NCBI GenBank assembly: GCA_033026295.1
Contig: CM065175.1
Location: 671,501 to 735,500 of the forward strand
Length of the DNA: 64,000 bases
DNA from: Channa striata
Lineage: Eukaryota > Chordata > Actinopteri > Anabantiformes > Channidae
Direction: 5' to 3'
Of this stretch, positions 11,701 through 24,500 are shown piece after piece. The notes below the pieces were generated by a model. It had not been told where the DNA came from. It saw only the letters and a program-made list of their open reading frames with translations, and did not search any database. Within the stretch, counting starts at the first letter, position 1. Each line of letters begins with the position of its first letter. Both the position numbers and the translations under genes were made by a program.

Positions 11701-13293
11701 TGAGGAGCCGGGGAACCAACCGACAACTGCACCTACTACACTACTGCTCCACAGTCACCCCCGGTTGAGGGCTGGAGGAATTGTGAGAGAAACATCAGCA
11801 TGGCAGCAGTTTCATTTGTTATTTCTTGTTATTTATGCACCAGGTGAGGATCTGATTCAGGTTAGGGGCCAGAATGGTTTACTGCATTGCTGCATGGATC
11901 CTCTCCCAGAGGTTTCTGACAGACTGGAAGTGGCAGGCACAGCAGACCATGTCCTGGAAACCTTCTATCCTGTGTCCCCCACCATCGACCTGCAGAAAGT
12001 CCACGTGTACAAGGAGGAGGCAAACTGGTTAGGTGAGCAGAGTGCCTGTGGCCTAATGGTCGTCTGCAGCGTGAAGTTGTTTCCAAGGTTTATTTTAGCA
12101 CGTCATTTAGTTACTCTGTTCAGTGTGATAACGTGACGTTCTCATCCGCTCAGGTTTCAGGACAGACTCCGCTTACCCTCATGCCCACACACTCTACTTC
12201 GTGGAGGGAGCTGATGCTCACTGTAAGCTCCTGCCTGAACAGTTTAGAGCTAAGATGCTGATGTTCAGCTTTGGAAATGCTTTGGCCCGAGCTCACACGC
12301 TCTACGGGGTGAGATTATACAAAAACACGAGAGGAAGAAGCTGATCGTAAACACGCTGTCGTACCCATCTGTCTGACTTTTTACCACTTTGCATTAAACA
12401 AAATATCCTCCTCCCTTTCTGTCGTTGTCTGTCTTCCATTGTGTGTGTTTGTTTCAGACACAGCCCCAGCGTACACTGGATAGACCTGTAACAGTACAGG
12501 CAGTGGGGACCAACGGTAGAATTTTCCAGTTTATGGTTTTCCAGCTCAACACCACAGATCTCTCAGGAGACGATGGCATCAAGAACCAGGTGCTTCATAC
12601 TTATTATACCTATGCACTCTGTCGTTGTTTGTGATAGGATCAAACACACGCAGTGTCTCTGAGAAGGCTAATGTTCGCTGACGTCGTTGGTATTGTCCAC
12701 ATTGATCTAGTACCAAATAAAAATGAGCTAGTGTCAGACCAGGTGTTCTACCGCCTTTTTCAGCCCCGTTTACCTCATTCTGTAAATGTTGTCTGCATGT
12801 TGCAGGTGTGGCTGGATAAAGATGTTGAGCTTTATGATTTTGCTAAAGTCCGACCACTGATCATAAAGAAGCAAGTGAAGGTAGGACAATCACACCAAGC
12901 TGTGTTCTGTGTGTTCAGTGTGTTTGTGGCTGTCAAACAGGAGTGTGAGATGGTTTAAGACTTGAATCAGTTGAGTCTAACCTCATTATTACCGTCAGTG
13001 TGCTGTATTCTGTTGAATATAGGTCAAAAGCGATTTGTAAGTCCCCGTGTTTAACAAAACGTCCCAACTTCATTGGAACTGGCTTTTACATAGTAAAGTG
13101 ACTGTGATAGTTTAGCGGGGACCAGCCTGTGCGTGTATTAACAGTTCATTCTGTCTTAGAAGAGGAAAGAAAGAGCTGTTGAGATTCTAAGTGTTTGGTG
13201 TGTGTTTCCCTGCAGGTACCGGCTGGACTTTCGGGTTACAAGCCTGAAACCTTCAGCAAGTTTCTGGCCCTGTACCTGCACGGAGCAGTTTAA
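8780..13293 (+). CDS. mrpl37: Mitochondrial ribosomal protein L37
   Basis: Eight exons join in frame to 436 residues (human about 423): 8780-9167, 9652-9829, 10898-11013, 11844-12032, 12154-12308, 12458-12589, 12806-12880 and 13216-13293. The first 50 or so residues are rich in Arg, Ser and Ala with few acids, as expected for a mitochondrial import signal. The mature part follows the vertebrate protein closely, for example MHFVPGLAKP, QALWLTKTK, HVLETFYPVSPTIDL, FQLNTTDLSGDDGIKN and the C-terminal YKPETFSKFLALYLHGA. Mrpl37 is a structural component of the large subunit of the mitoribosome. The start was chosen because it gives the presequence and because the upstream ATG at 8693 stops after five codons. 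All splice sites are GT/AG, and no break was seen. Confidence 0.97.
10150..10345. repeat. Dispersed fish repeat, copy 1
   Basis: It contains TAACTGCTTATCCTGTTC, CACCCTGGACATTTC, ACCATTCACACTTACAGG and AACATGCACGTCTTTGG, blocks shared in the same order with copies at 15841-16060 and 25030-25260. It lies in mrpl37 intron 2. The family is common in fish introns; I cannot name it with certainty, but a LINE 3' end is likely. Confidence 0.6.
10699..10760. mobile_element. Fragment resembling a Tc1-type terminal repeat
   Basis: ACTACCAGTGAAAAGTTTGG followed by ACACC matches the outer end of a common fish Tc1-like terminal repeat. No second end was found nearby, so this is a solo or truncated terminus in mrpl37 intron 2. 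Confidence 0.4.
11522..11760 (+). repeat. Dispersed short repeat (copy A)
   Basis: It begins TAAATGTTCTGCACTTATAT and carries CTCAAAGCGCTTTACACTGC, CATTCACACTCACAATCAC and a GGGGTTCAACACTTCGACATG block near the end. A second copy with the same blocks lies at 29902-30125. The family is widespread in fish genomes; size and dispersal suggest a SINE or a nonautonomous element. It lies in mrpl37 intron 3 and creates the artificial open frame around 11672. Confidence 0.6.
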
Positions 13294-13450
13294 GAGGGGC
13301 TACCTTTCGTTCGTTTGTGTGTGTGTATGGACGGACACAGTTTCAGTGGAGAACCACCGCTCAAGTGTGTGTATAAAAGAAAAGGCAGAATCCTACCAGA
13401 CAACTTTGAACAGCTGATGTCCTGTTTTTTTGTTATGATTTCATTTAGCC

Positions 13451-13456
13451 AATAAA
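13451..13456 (+). terminator. Poly(A) signal of mrpl37
   Basis: AATAAA 158 bases after the mrpl37 stop codon. Confidence 0.75.
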
Positions 13457-13459
13457 ACT

Positions 13460-14655
13460 GTCACTATCACTATTTATCCTGCGTCGCTCATTTTGTTCTC
13501 GTTGATTTCATTTACAATGAACATAGAATCAAGTGTTTCCTGCTTTTCTTTTTGGTCCGAAGTATCAGAAGCAGTGTCAGGATCTGTCAAAGGATCAGAT
13601 CCACTGGTGAATGGGAGACGGGGTGTTGGGGGCTCAGCGTTTGATTACTCACGTGGGGAGTAAAGCACAGCCGTTCTGGTCGGATCCCGCATGAGAGCAA
13701 CTATAATAGGAAAATGCTAAATGTATTGGTGACAGTGATCAACAGCTGTCGGAACACACAGAAAGCAGCTACAGTGGGCAGACGAGCGTCCGAATGGGGC
13801 CCCGTAAACTGGGTTTTCTATTATCCTCCATCATGTTGACAGAAGAAAACTGATTTGACTTACAGTTACACTAGTTTACAAAGGTTCGTAGAGCGTTTTC
13901 CTGATACGACTTGTCTGATAATTTTTAAAAAACTGTTTCTGAAGACCATATAATTAATAAAGAAATAAAGTTGCTGTGTGGCTGCGTGCACTCCCTTCTC
14001 AGACCAGATGAATCTATGAAAACTCACACAGACTAAATGGAGCACTCGGTTTGATTTCTCTGACGTGAAAAGTGGACATATTCAACACAGAAACTTTATA
14101 GAAATGCTGAGATATGCATCCTGCATTTTAACCAGGGAGACTTACTGTTTATGAAGCTTGTTGGCTACAGTCAAAGTAAATTAGTCCAACATAAACACAG
14201 GCAACATCATTTCATCCTCCTCTGTGTGTACAGAAATGTGGGGTGTATTATTTTGACAGCGCTGATTTAAACCTAATGACGTTTGCTTCCCCCTGTAATT
14301 GAACAGTGGTACTAATATGACGTTTGCAGAGCTGCCGATAATTTCATCCCTTGTTATTTTAGGCATTGATGCTAAATGTCGACCCCCCCAAAACAAAAAC
14401 AGTTTTACGAACACATGGGCTCCGTTAGGTTGTTTTAGCTTGATAATGACAATTTCTTGGTTGATTAACTGACTTAATTTAATTTTATCTGCCCTACTTC
14501 GCCAAACCACAAAATCTCAAGGCACTTTAAAGACGGACGTGCATAAGGCCGTTGGTCTAAAATCCACAGTGGTCACTGAAATAACTTGAAACTGACAATA
14601 AATTTTAATTTACTGAAAGTTAACTTATGAATATCAAAAAAAACAAACCAAGGAA
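13460..14655. other. Intergenic, nothing recognised
   Basis: AT-rich sequence between the mrpl37 3' end and a Tc1 element. The open frame on the minus strand near 14181-14510 has no recognisable protein content. Confidence 0.4.
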
Positions 14656-14658
14656 ACT

Positions 14659-15788
14659 GGCCTGGACAAAAATGAGGGTACCCTTAATCTATTATTTTTG
14701 TGTCACAACATTTTGAGGCAATCACTGCAAGCAAGCGATTTCTGTAAGTCTCCAGGAGACTTCTGCACCTGTCCACGGGTATTTTGGCCCACTCCCCATG
14801 AACAAACTTCTCCCGCTCTCTCAGGTTCGACGGCTGCCTTATCCAGGCTGCATGTTTCAGTACTGTCCACAGACGTTTGATAAGACTTGGATCAGATCCT
14901 AAAAAGCCACGTGAGAACAGTCCAGTGTTTTGTTCTTAGCCGTTCTCGGGTGTTTTTAGCTCTGTGCTTTGGGTCAGGACCCATGACCTGCGAATGAGAC
15001 CAAGCTTTCTGACACTGGGCAGCAAATTTTTTCACCAGAATGCCTCCAAAGTCACACGATTTGAATGTACCCCCGGTGCCAGATGAAGCAGAGCAGCCCC
15101 AGAACAGAACCGAGCTCAGTGTACATTTCTTTGTTTGCGGCTTGTTAATATGGATTTTGGCAAATCCCAGACTTTTGTTTTTTAGGATTTGTTTTCACCA
15201 GTGACTCAGTTGTCTTCCGTTAAGCCCAGTCTTCCGTTAAATCTTTGGATGGTGCGAGCTGATGCTAATGTACCTTGACCTTGGAGTTCTCCTCTAGTTA
15301 CCATTCGTGTCGTCCATCTCTTCAATAGAGAGAAGTTTCCTCTTCCACGTCCAGGGAGGTTCGCTACGGTTCCATGGACCTTTAACCTCTGAACAATATG
15401 CTCAACTCTAGTCACAGGAACATCACGCTGCTTGGAGATGGTCTGTAACGTGTTTGTCTAGAATGTTCAACCCTGTCCTCAGCTTCCTGTGGTCCATGGT
15501 CAGTGTGGTACAGACCACGATGCCAAACAGCACAGTGACGACTGTCCGTCCCCCAAAGACGCAGAGTGACACCTGTGACGCTCATTACAGGAAACACTTT
15601 AGTTTAACATGGTCAAATTATTTCCAACCGTTTCTAAGGTCACGTTTGTTTTGTAAAGTGCTTCTGATAAACCGCAATTCAAATGCAATGACATTAGCTA
15701 ATTTATAGTAGGTTTGTCAGTTTCAAGTTATTTCAGTCTGTCTTTCTTTAATGGAAGGGTACCAACAGTTTTGTCCATGTCTGTATAT
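14659..15788 (-). mobile_element. Degraded Tc1/mariner transposon, transposase on minus strand
   Basis: About 1.1 kb bounded by inverted ends: CCTGGACAAAAATGAGGGTA at the left pairs with the complement of the right end around 15755-15785 (GGGTACCAACAGTTTTGTCC). The minus strand keeps pieces of a Tc1-type transposase, for example KVHGTVANLPGRGR near 15330-15380 in the DNA-binding half. Frameshifts, stops and internal deletion leave no intact frame (a full element is usually longer). It is an old nonfunctional copy. Confidence 0.8.
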
Positions 15789-16080
15789 AGAGAACCCCAA
15801 CAAATCCTCTTGAGCAAGTGGTAGGTGAAGGTCCAGCCGCCTATCCATTATCTGTAACTGCTTATCCTGTTTAGAGTCACATATGAACTGGAGTCTCTCC
15901 CCGCTGTCACTGGGCAGGATGTGGGGTCCACCCTGGACAGTTGTCCAGTCAGACAGACAGAAAACCGTTCACACCTACAGGCAATTTAGAGTCACCAGCT
16001 AACCTAGCAGGCATGTCTTTAGACGTGAGAGGAGGCCCACACAAACACGGGCGAACAGCAGGTGATGGTGGTAAGTAAAA
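15789..16080. repeat. Dispersed fish repeats, including copy 2 of the 10150 family
   Basis: The first 50 bases (GAGAACCCCAACAAATCCTC then TTGAGCAAG) resemble the start of the repeat at 33985. From 15841 the sequence repeats the 10150 family: TAACTGCTTATCCTGTTTAG, CCACCCTGGACAGTTGTCC, ACCTACAGGCAATTTAGAGT and a final GGCATGTCTTTAG block. Confidence 0.55.
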
Positions 16081-16739
16081 CCTGTAGCAGAGCCATGGTC
16101 AAGGTGGGCAATCAAAAAGAGAAGAGGAGCCACAGGAAGCAACAAACAAAGTCTAATTGTGGAGGGGATGAGTTTTGAGTTTGGATTTAAAAATCGGCAG
16201 CGAGGTTATTCCTGAGGAAATGGGCATTAAAGGCTGGATGCAGACAGAAGAATGGGACGGAACATGAGGTTTGGAGAGATCAGGAACGGCAGGACTCCAG
16301 TTTAGGAAGATCGTCTACTTTTACAGGGATGTACAGCTATAGAATATCATCATAACAGTGGAAATTGATTCCATGACATACGATTTAGCCAAGAGGTGAA
16401 ACATACAGATGAGGGCCATGAGCTGAGCGCCGAGGAACTCCACATTTAACAGCAGGAAATGCGGATGTAATACTACTGCAAGAAAGCCACTGTGATCTTT
16501 CAGACGAGCTCCACTGTAGCGAGGCCAGGCCAGTCCAGAGACACCAACCGTCTTCTCAAGAGGTCCGGGAGAAAGGAGCGACCATGGTGCCAACAGCCTC
16601 ACTGAGATCCTTCTGGTTTGTAGGAGCCGACACAACTTAAACCGAAGTACAGGAAGCTCAACACTGAAACGGGATTATTCCCCCCAATATTAAAGTGACA
16701 TAAAAGTCAATAAAAAGTCATCGCAAATCTCATTCGCGT

Positions 16740-17660
16740 TTTCCCGGAAAGGAGGACCGGAGCCAGGCGCGCGCACACGGTGTCCGCCCCCAAACACACC
16801 CGGACGGGAGCGGACGCACGCCGAGTCCGGCAGAGTCCGGGAGAGTCCAGGAGAGTCCGGCAGAGTCCGGCAGAGTCCGGGAGAGCGGACTGAACACACA
16901 CACAAGAGGCTCCAGGGAGGGGAAACAACACACGGTCGGTTTCAGTGTTTCTGCCGGAACTTCGCCGCGTTCACTTCGCTCAGGTTAGTCAAAAAGACGC
17001 GAAAACGAGCGGAAGTCCGGACTTTGCCTTTTCAAACTAAGCTACTGCAGGAAAGCCACTATTCTTAGTGCTTTTCCCCTTTGAATAAATAATGTTTACG
17101 TACCCTTTTCCCACCTTCCCTTACTAGGAATGGCTGCATCCACAGAATCTACACTTCCAGTACTCATCAACATGTTCTTCTTGATGAAGTTGGCTGCAGA
17201 ACCTGTGAAAACTAAAAACCTTGAATAGCTGCATAGTTATTGCTGTTTACACATATGGAGACAAGAGTCTGTTTTTCTTAACTTGAACCTGGTCAGGTTA
17301 AGGTTTCATCCCGCCACGAACAGAAATGAACATTCACCTTGGAAGCCCTGGCTTTTACTGTGAAAGGTATGGCCGGAAGCTACGTGCTAACTGCGTGGCG
17401 CGTTGCCTCCGGCTTCACACTGTCCCTGGCTGCCGTCGGGTTTTTCGTTTTGTTGGAAACTTCCAAGTCCAAGTTTGTTTTCCGGCGGCGTCCGCTCGGC
17501 TGGCTCGCACTTGCACGGTTAACGTCAGCTCGTGAGCTAGCTCACAGACAGAAGCTCAAAGGCTTCTGAGGGCTCACGTCCGGTCCGGACCGCGGGACGA
17601 GCTCAGGGCGCAGCCCGACCTGCGTCCGTGTTCTGGGATGGAACCAAGTGCCAGTAATGT
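16740..17660 (+). promoter_or_regulatory. CpG island, probable acot11 promoter and noncoding first exon
   Basis: CpG-rich DNA lies about 0.9-1.8 kb upstream of the first acot11 coding exon. A good donor (TCGCTCAGGTTAGT) near 16985 could close a noncoding first exon that splices to the acceptor before 18526. No other gene on either strand needs this island. The exact first exon cannot be fixed from sequence alone. Open frames at 17326-17569 lack recognisable content. Confidence 0.5.
16821..16887. repeat. 10-bp minisatellite in the CpG island
   Basis: Seven near-identical 10-base units of the form (C/G)AGAGTCCGG in strict register, beginning CCGAGTCCGG and ending GAGAGCGGAC. It creates three overlapping minus-strand frames with repeated PDSAGL-type peptides, which are not genes. 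Confidence 0.9.
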
Positions 17661-17833
17661 GTCGCAACGTTTCTGAAGCCGCTGAATCAAGCTGAGTCAG
17701 AGGCTCAGCCCGAACTGTCTCAGCACTGCGTCAGGGAGGCTTCTTCCTAAAACGATCCGTGTCAGTCAAAGGAGAAACTGGTCGGCGGACAGGAAGCTGT
17801 TGCAGAAAGCTGTGTCGCCATCCTCCTCAGTGC

Positions 17834-17857
17834 AGCCCAGCCCAGCCCAGCCCAGCA
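17834..17857. repeat. Short (CAGCC)n run
   Basis: About four to five units of a CAGCC pentamer in the intron upstream of the first acot11 coding exon. Confidence 0.8.
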
Positions 17858-18533
17858 CAGTGCAGGATCGGGCTCTGGGCCTGTGTCTGCTTGGTACCGA
17901 TGCTTTCTCGTGTCAAGAGCTGGGGCCTGACTCTGACAAGAACTCAGCAGCAGCCTCTGTCTGTTGCTGGAGTTTAACCTGAGCATTGAGTCGCTGCAGT
18001 CACTGCAGCCTTTGACTTCGCTTCCAGCTTCAGGAACCATTCAACACATCAGTGTTTAGCAAGTAGGAACAAGTTCCAGCTCTACTAGGATCCAAAGTGT
18101 GTTTAAGAGGCGGCTGTTTGCCTCTCGCTGCTTTTACCGGACAGACTGGAAAGTGTCTGACTGAAAGTTGACACGGTTCGCAGTCCCAAACTTAAATGAG
18201 AAAGGTGAAATAAAATTAAACCCAAATCCAGATTTTTAATGTGCTTCTAATGTCTCTTTTTAGCAGAGTGGCACACTGATCAGTTACGTAGATTAAAGAA
18301 TTAAAGAAACCAAGCCTCACAATTCAAGTGCTGTTATCTTGGTTGGAGACCAGGTTAAATACAGCTGAAATACAATAACACAAAATTAAAAAATAAAGTA
18401 GTGTTGTGAACACTTTGGGGTTAGACTCCTTGGCCTGATTCTCACCGTGACTTTGACATCTCACTTTTAATCTTTCTAAATCTGACATGTCTCAGCCTGA
18501 AAGAAGTTGTCCTCTCTCCCTTTAGCTTCAAAG

Positions 18534-21500
18534 ATGAGTTCTACTGTGTCAAGTGATCTGAAGAAAGATGAGGATGAAGACGAGGAGGAGGCGGAAGATG
18601 AAGAAGAGAGAATCAATCCGACAGAGGTGAAAATGAGTCAGATAGTAATGCCCTGTCACAGCAATCACAGACAGGAGCTTAGTGTGGGTCAGCTACTCAA
18701 ATGGATGGACTCTACTGCCTGCCTCTCTGGTGAGGGGTGTGTGTGAGAGAGAGATTCAGTAAATATTTGTCATGAAGTGTGTCTTGAAATGCTTTGATTC
18801 ATTTGTGAATGTCCAATGTATTTTGTAACCACAAATGACTGGTCTGCATGGGCAGCTGAGCGACATGCCGGATGTCCCTGCGTCACCGCTTCAATGGATG
18901 ACATCCACTTTGAGCGCACCATCAGGTAACAGGATGTGTGTAGCCTCTAAATTGGTAGACTGTGAGTGTTCGAGTTTGCTCATCTGTCCTTCCTGTTTCT
19001 CTGTTCAGTGTGGGTCAGGTGGTGAACATCAAGGCAAAGGTCAACAGAGCCTTTAACACCAGCATGGAGGTCAGAAGCTCACATTGTGTTCTTGTAACAG
19101 ATTAGGATTGCTTTACTTTTCCAAACTACTTTTCTACAAGCAGACATATACTAGTTCTGGTAACGCTGATTCCATTTCTTATTCAAGCTTATAAAATGTA
19201 AATCAGCTTGGCATTTGACGTCAAATAACTGAGTTAAACTAAAGAATTCCACTTTAATAAGAATTACTTAGTTTATCCAAATGATGTAAAAAATTACTTT
19301 GTCTACTATTCAGCAAAGTTAAACATTAAACTTCCCTAATTATGTAGGGAGGAATTTCTGTTTCTTCTTCTACTCTTTTTCAAATGTTAAGACACCTTTT
19401 CTTTAGTCTGCACAGTGTTTTGCACATGTGACATGCAGCGGGAGATGGTCCCAATCAGAAGCATCCTAACAGGAGAAAATTCAGCTGTGGGAAACAGGGT
19501 TTGGTTTACAGCACGTCTGAAACGTGCACTAAAACAGACTTTCTCGTCAACAAGTTCTTTTGTTCGCTTTTTATCCTTCTGACTTTTTGGGACCGAGCAG
19601 CGTGCTACAGACATTAGCTAACATTGTATTAGGGATAAAGTCCAGGTAACATTTGGAACCTCTCACTCGCGTTCAGTAGTAATGTCTATTCCAAAAAGAT
19701 TACGTTTAAATTGTGTTTTCCCAGCAAATGAGCTAAAACACCCGTATTGTGACCAAGGATTAACCTTCACATTCCATCTCAGGTGGGGATCCAGGTTAGC
19801 TGTGAGGACCTGTTCTTTGACCGCCACTGGAGGGTTTGTCATGCTTACGCCACCTTTGTTACTCATCGCACAAATAAAGGAGAGAAGGTAAATGTGTTTC
19901 ATAGAATATCAAGAATTACTCAAAATCAGAAAACAGTTTATTGCCAGGCACAGTTAAGAACACTTAACAGTACTAGGAATTGGTCTTGGTGTCAGGTGCA
20001 AACACTATGTGTCACAATATGTAGCATGTGGGAGTCCAACTTGGAAAGTTAAAATGACTGTCTGTAAGTTTGGGGGGGGTGTTATCTGGTTCTTGTGTCG
20101 TGAGATCTTGGCTTAATTGGACCAGAGGCTCTTACATTATGGCTGCTCGTCTATGCATCCCAGAGACATACACCTCCTGAAGAAATGGGAGGTTGCAGCT
20201 GATCTTCTCAGCAGAGTGGATGACGCGCACTATCATCTCCACTGTCTTGAGAGCGTTGAGTTCCAGGTTGTTTGTGCTGCACCGTGACACCAGGCGGTCC
20301 ATTTGACTCCTGTAGGCCGACTCGTCTCCATCAGAGATGAGGCCAAAAAGGGTGGTGTCATCTGCAAACTTCAGGAGTTGGACTGATGTCTAGATGTGCA
20401 GCTCTTGTTGTACAGGGAGAATAATGAGGAGAGAGGACGCAGCCTTGGGGGGATCCAATACTGATGGTCAATAAGTCAGTGAGTGATGACCTTGAGGTGG
20501 GACAAGATGAGGCGTTCAAAGACTTCATGACCACACAAGTCAGGGCAGTGGGTCTGTAGTCACTGAGTCCTGCGATCCTCAGCTTTTTAGGGGCTGGCAC
20601 GATGGTCGAGGTCTTAAAGCAGACTGGCACAATACAGGTCTCCAACTGACTGGCATAGTGCTTAAGGGTGGAGGGGGAGACAGAGTCTGAGCCTGCGTCT
20701 TAGTGGGGGTTCAGCCGTTTAAACAGCCCATTCACATGTCCCTCTTTGAAGGTTATAGGTGTGGGGGGCGCTGAGGTGTGAAGCTGTGTGAGTGGACCAG
20801 GTGTGATAGTGGAGGGGGGCTGCCGCTGATCAATGGCTGGCGAGGGTCTCAGGTCTGTCCCATAGTTTGCAGTAGTGGCAAAGTGGCAGTAGAACTCCTT
20901 CAGGCTGGTTGCCAGGTGCAGGTCATTCGGCCTGTAATTGGTGGCAGCCTGAAGCCCTTTCCAGACAGAGACGGAGTCGTTGGCTGTTCCATTCTCTCAT
21001 CATGCACAGATTTAGCTCTGATCACCTCCTCCCTAAATTTGTACTTAATCTCTCTGTATTTGTATCTGTCCCCACTTCTGAATGCAGCTACTTTCTCTGA
21101 CCTCAGCTGTCTTGAGTTTGGCTGTGAACCAGGGTTTGTCGTTGTTATAACTCACTCTGTGCGTGATGGAATGACGTTGTCCTCGCAGAAGCTGATGTAG
21201 GATCTCACAGTGTCCGTGTACTAAAAAACATCCCAGTTTGTACAGTCCAAACACTCCTGAAGTTCCTCCACGGCCTCACTGGTGGAGCAGGTTTGGAGAA
21301 TCTTAATTTCTGCCTGTATGATGGAATCAGATGCACCGTGGCGTGATCAGACTGTCCCAGTGCAGCGTGAGGGACGGCGTGATAAGCCCTACTGATGGTG
21401 GTGTAGCAGTGGTCAAGCACGTTTCCCTCTCTGGTCGGGCACTTGATGAACTGTTTGTATTTGGGGAGTTGGCGGGACAGATTACCTTTGTCAAAGTTGC

Positions 21501-24500
21501 TATAGCCAATAGCAAGGTGTAGAGTTGAAATCCACGATTTCACACACAGCCACGATTCCGGGAAGCACAAAACTGAATGTGTATTTACCTTTATTTAGAG
21601 AGGCTCTCACTAAGATTAATGATGTCTTCATTAGAGAACCCTGAGTTGAACCATTAACATCATCAACAATTTTGAATACTGTCGAAGATACATTTGTACC
21701 AATCATAAGCAAAACCATGACATCTTACTGAAACCGTATTTAACAAAACACTGTGATAGTTTGAAAAGCCTTGGATAGGTCCACAAACAGTGCAGCATGG
21801 TGTTGCTTTTTTCTCTAATGCCAATGTCATCCACTGACTGCTGCAAGTGAAGGAGATTGTTAACCTCCAAGAAAACCAAACCTTTTTAATTTACTAATGT
21901 TTTAGAATTTAGACAGGCAAGACCCTTTGGCTTTAGGTCAGCGATGCGACTAAGACTCTTTGAGAAATGATGCAGTGCAGTGTTTGGGGCTTTAATAGAA
22001 CCCACTTGTCTATTGTCAGAGTTAAGGAAGTCTTTAAATGGCTGCAGCAAGGTAGTCGTTGTTACTTATTTGTGATGATGAAGGTAACTATTGTAGACCT
22101 GGTTTTAAAGAAGATATCATTTATCTTATGTAACTGATTTATTAAGTGTTTAAGTGGTTATTAGTTCTGTCGCTCCGAGTAAGCTCATTTACTGAAATTA
22201 CCTTACAGGTGATCTTGAAGCCCATCGTACCTTGCACTCAAAAAGAGCAAGTTGAATACAGCTTAGCAGCTGAGAGACGGCGGGTCAGGATGGTGCATGA
22301 TGACATCATCAAAGACCTGCTTTCCCAAGGACCGATCCAGCAGGGTAGGTTTGATAGACACAGCCAGATTACAACATACAACAGAGCCCAATAAATGGAC
22401 TGCTGCTACTGTTTTCCCGGATAAAGCAAATCCTTAAAATTGCTAGGATGGGAGGGATGGGGGGTGGGGCGGGGGCGGTATTTCAGCAACTCACAAAACT
22501 CTCTGCTAAGGTATTTAATGCAACAAGGCTATGATGAATTATGAGATACTGTATGGTAGTGGTCTAATTCATTTAAATTCCATGTGCGTTTGACAGCAGG
22601 ACATGTGCACATGTGTCTCCTGCTAAAAACGATGGGGTTGTCACCTGTTCGTCAGGATTGGCTGGTTTAGAAGCTGAAGCTGGTACTGAACTGGCAAAGC
22701 AGACATTAGGAGAATGATGATTATAGCATCAAATTCAGCCGATAATCCAGCCTAATTAAATTAGTTGCTAAGTTGTTAAATTGTTTCGTTATCATTTTGT
22801 TATAATTATTTTATTAGCGTCTTTTGTCGTGAACAATCTATTTTAGCAACAAGAGTGGGAGGAGGCTTCAAATGATTAAAGCCATTATGAAGAACAAAAT
22901 ATTTTGCCAAAAATTAAAAACGGTTCAACATATTTATTATGGATAGCATCTCCATTGCAGGTATTATCATATTTTCTGTGTCAGTTTGTGCACATACACG
23001 TCTGTCCGGATTTCAGTTACAACCCCAGATGCTGCTGGACACACTGCACTCCTAACACACACACCCATCTCCACAGTGTGGATGTTGACATGCTGAACGT
23101 TGCCTACCAACCTATGTTTGCAGCAGCTCCCACAATGCAGTCTGTAGAATAATAATCACATTCTTGAAAGTCTTGCCATATATTTGACGTGTGTGTGTGT
23201 GTCTTTGTGTCTATCAGGTGATAACTTGGCTGTAGGCAATGCCGTCGCAGCAGAGAGGACCAGGGTGGAGAGTGTTGAGTTGGTTCTACCCCCACATGCT
23301 AACCATCAGGTTATTCTGTTTATTCTGTGTCTAATGTTCTTTTCATTGTTGTATATTTCTTTCATATTTAGTAATTTTAGTGTTTGGTGAATGTACTTTT
23401 CCAGTCTTTAAAACTGGCTTTATTCTCAGGTTCAGGTTCCTATCTGAATGTGTACAGCACACTATTTCCCATATCTATAAGTTTGTGTAATACAGTTTAT
23501 CATATTGGGATTTGCATTAAAAAATAGTTGTGTGAATCATAAGATCAGTTTTTAGTAAACATATATAAATACTGTATATATAGTGTCTAGGGATAAGTTG
23601 ACGGATTTCCGATGTGTTTGTCTGTTTACTAGGTGAACACATTTGGTGGACAAATCATGGCCTGGATGGTGAATGTAGCTATGATCGCTGCCAGGTATAG
23701 TAATACACATTTTAAATCTGTTAATTATCTTTAAATATGTTAATTATCTGAAACCCTGGCGTGCATTTTAAATATGAGAGTTTTAGAAGTCAGAACCCAG
23801 AACTGCTTTTGCTGTTTTACAAAACAATAGTACGTTTATTGATTGATTTCAGGAAAAATTCATGAATTCAATTTCTGATTCAAGCTTCCCACCTGGTCAC
23901 ATCCCTTTCATGTACTGTTATTTTAAAGTGAATATGTTTAGTTTGGACTAAATGATTCATTTATTTTTAACAAATTATATGGAAAAATAATGCAGCCTTA
24001 GCTCATTCAGATGTGCAACAAAATTATTAATGTAGCATTTCGAAACAAGAGAAAACTCCTAACCAAAGTCCGGGTGTTTATGTGGGCTTGTCCACTTCTA
24101 TTTCGATCAGTGTACTGTCTCACAGAAGCAGAAACTCACTTGAATCAGTGGATCAGCCACAACATTACCAATACCACCTGATGCCGTTACCTTGTAGTGG
24201 ACAGGGGTCAACGTGGGAAGAATGCGGATTATGATTGGCATGTGTCAGAACACACAGTGCATCACATCTGGCTGTGTGTGGAGCTGTGGAGCTGCAGCCG
24301 TTATCTGTCTTGCATGTCCACACAGGAGACGATTCAGCTAACAGAGACACTTCTTCATCAACACGTCTGTCTCCACAGTCAAGTAATGGCTGGAAAATGT
24401 GTTTTAAACACTGGGATGTTACAAAACCTTTTAAAACTCAACCAGAACAAAACTGAGATTTTAGTTTAGGTTCAAAGGGAGAGAGAAAAAATTGCCCCAT

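Noticed and set aside
11672..12136. 154-codon plus-strand frame
   Set aside because: Its first half is a dispersed repeat and its second half is mrpl37 exon 4 read through both splice sites.
16690..16933. Minus-strand frames with repeated PDSAGL-type peptides
   Set aside because: They are translations of the 10-bp minisatellite in three frames.
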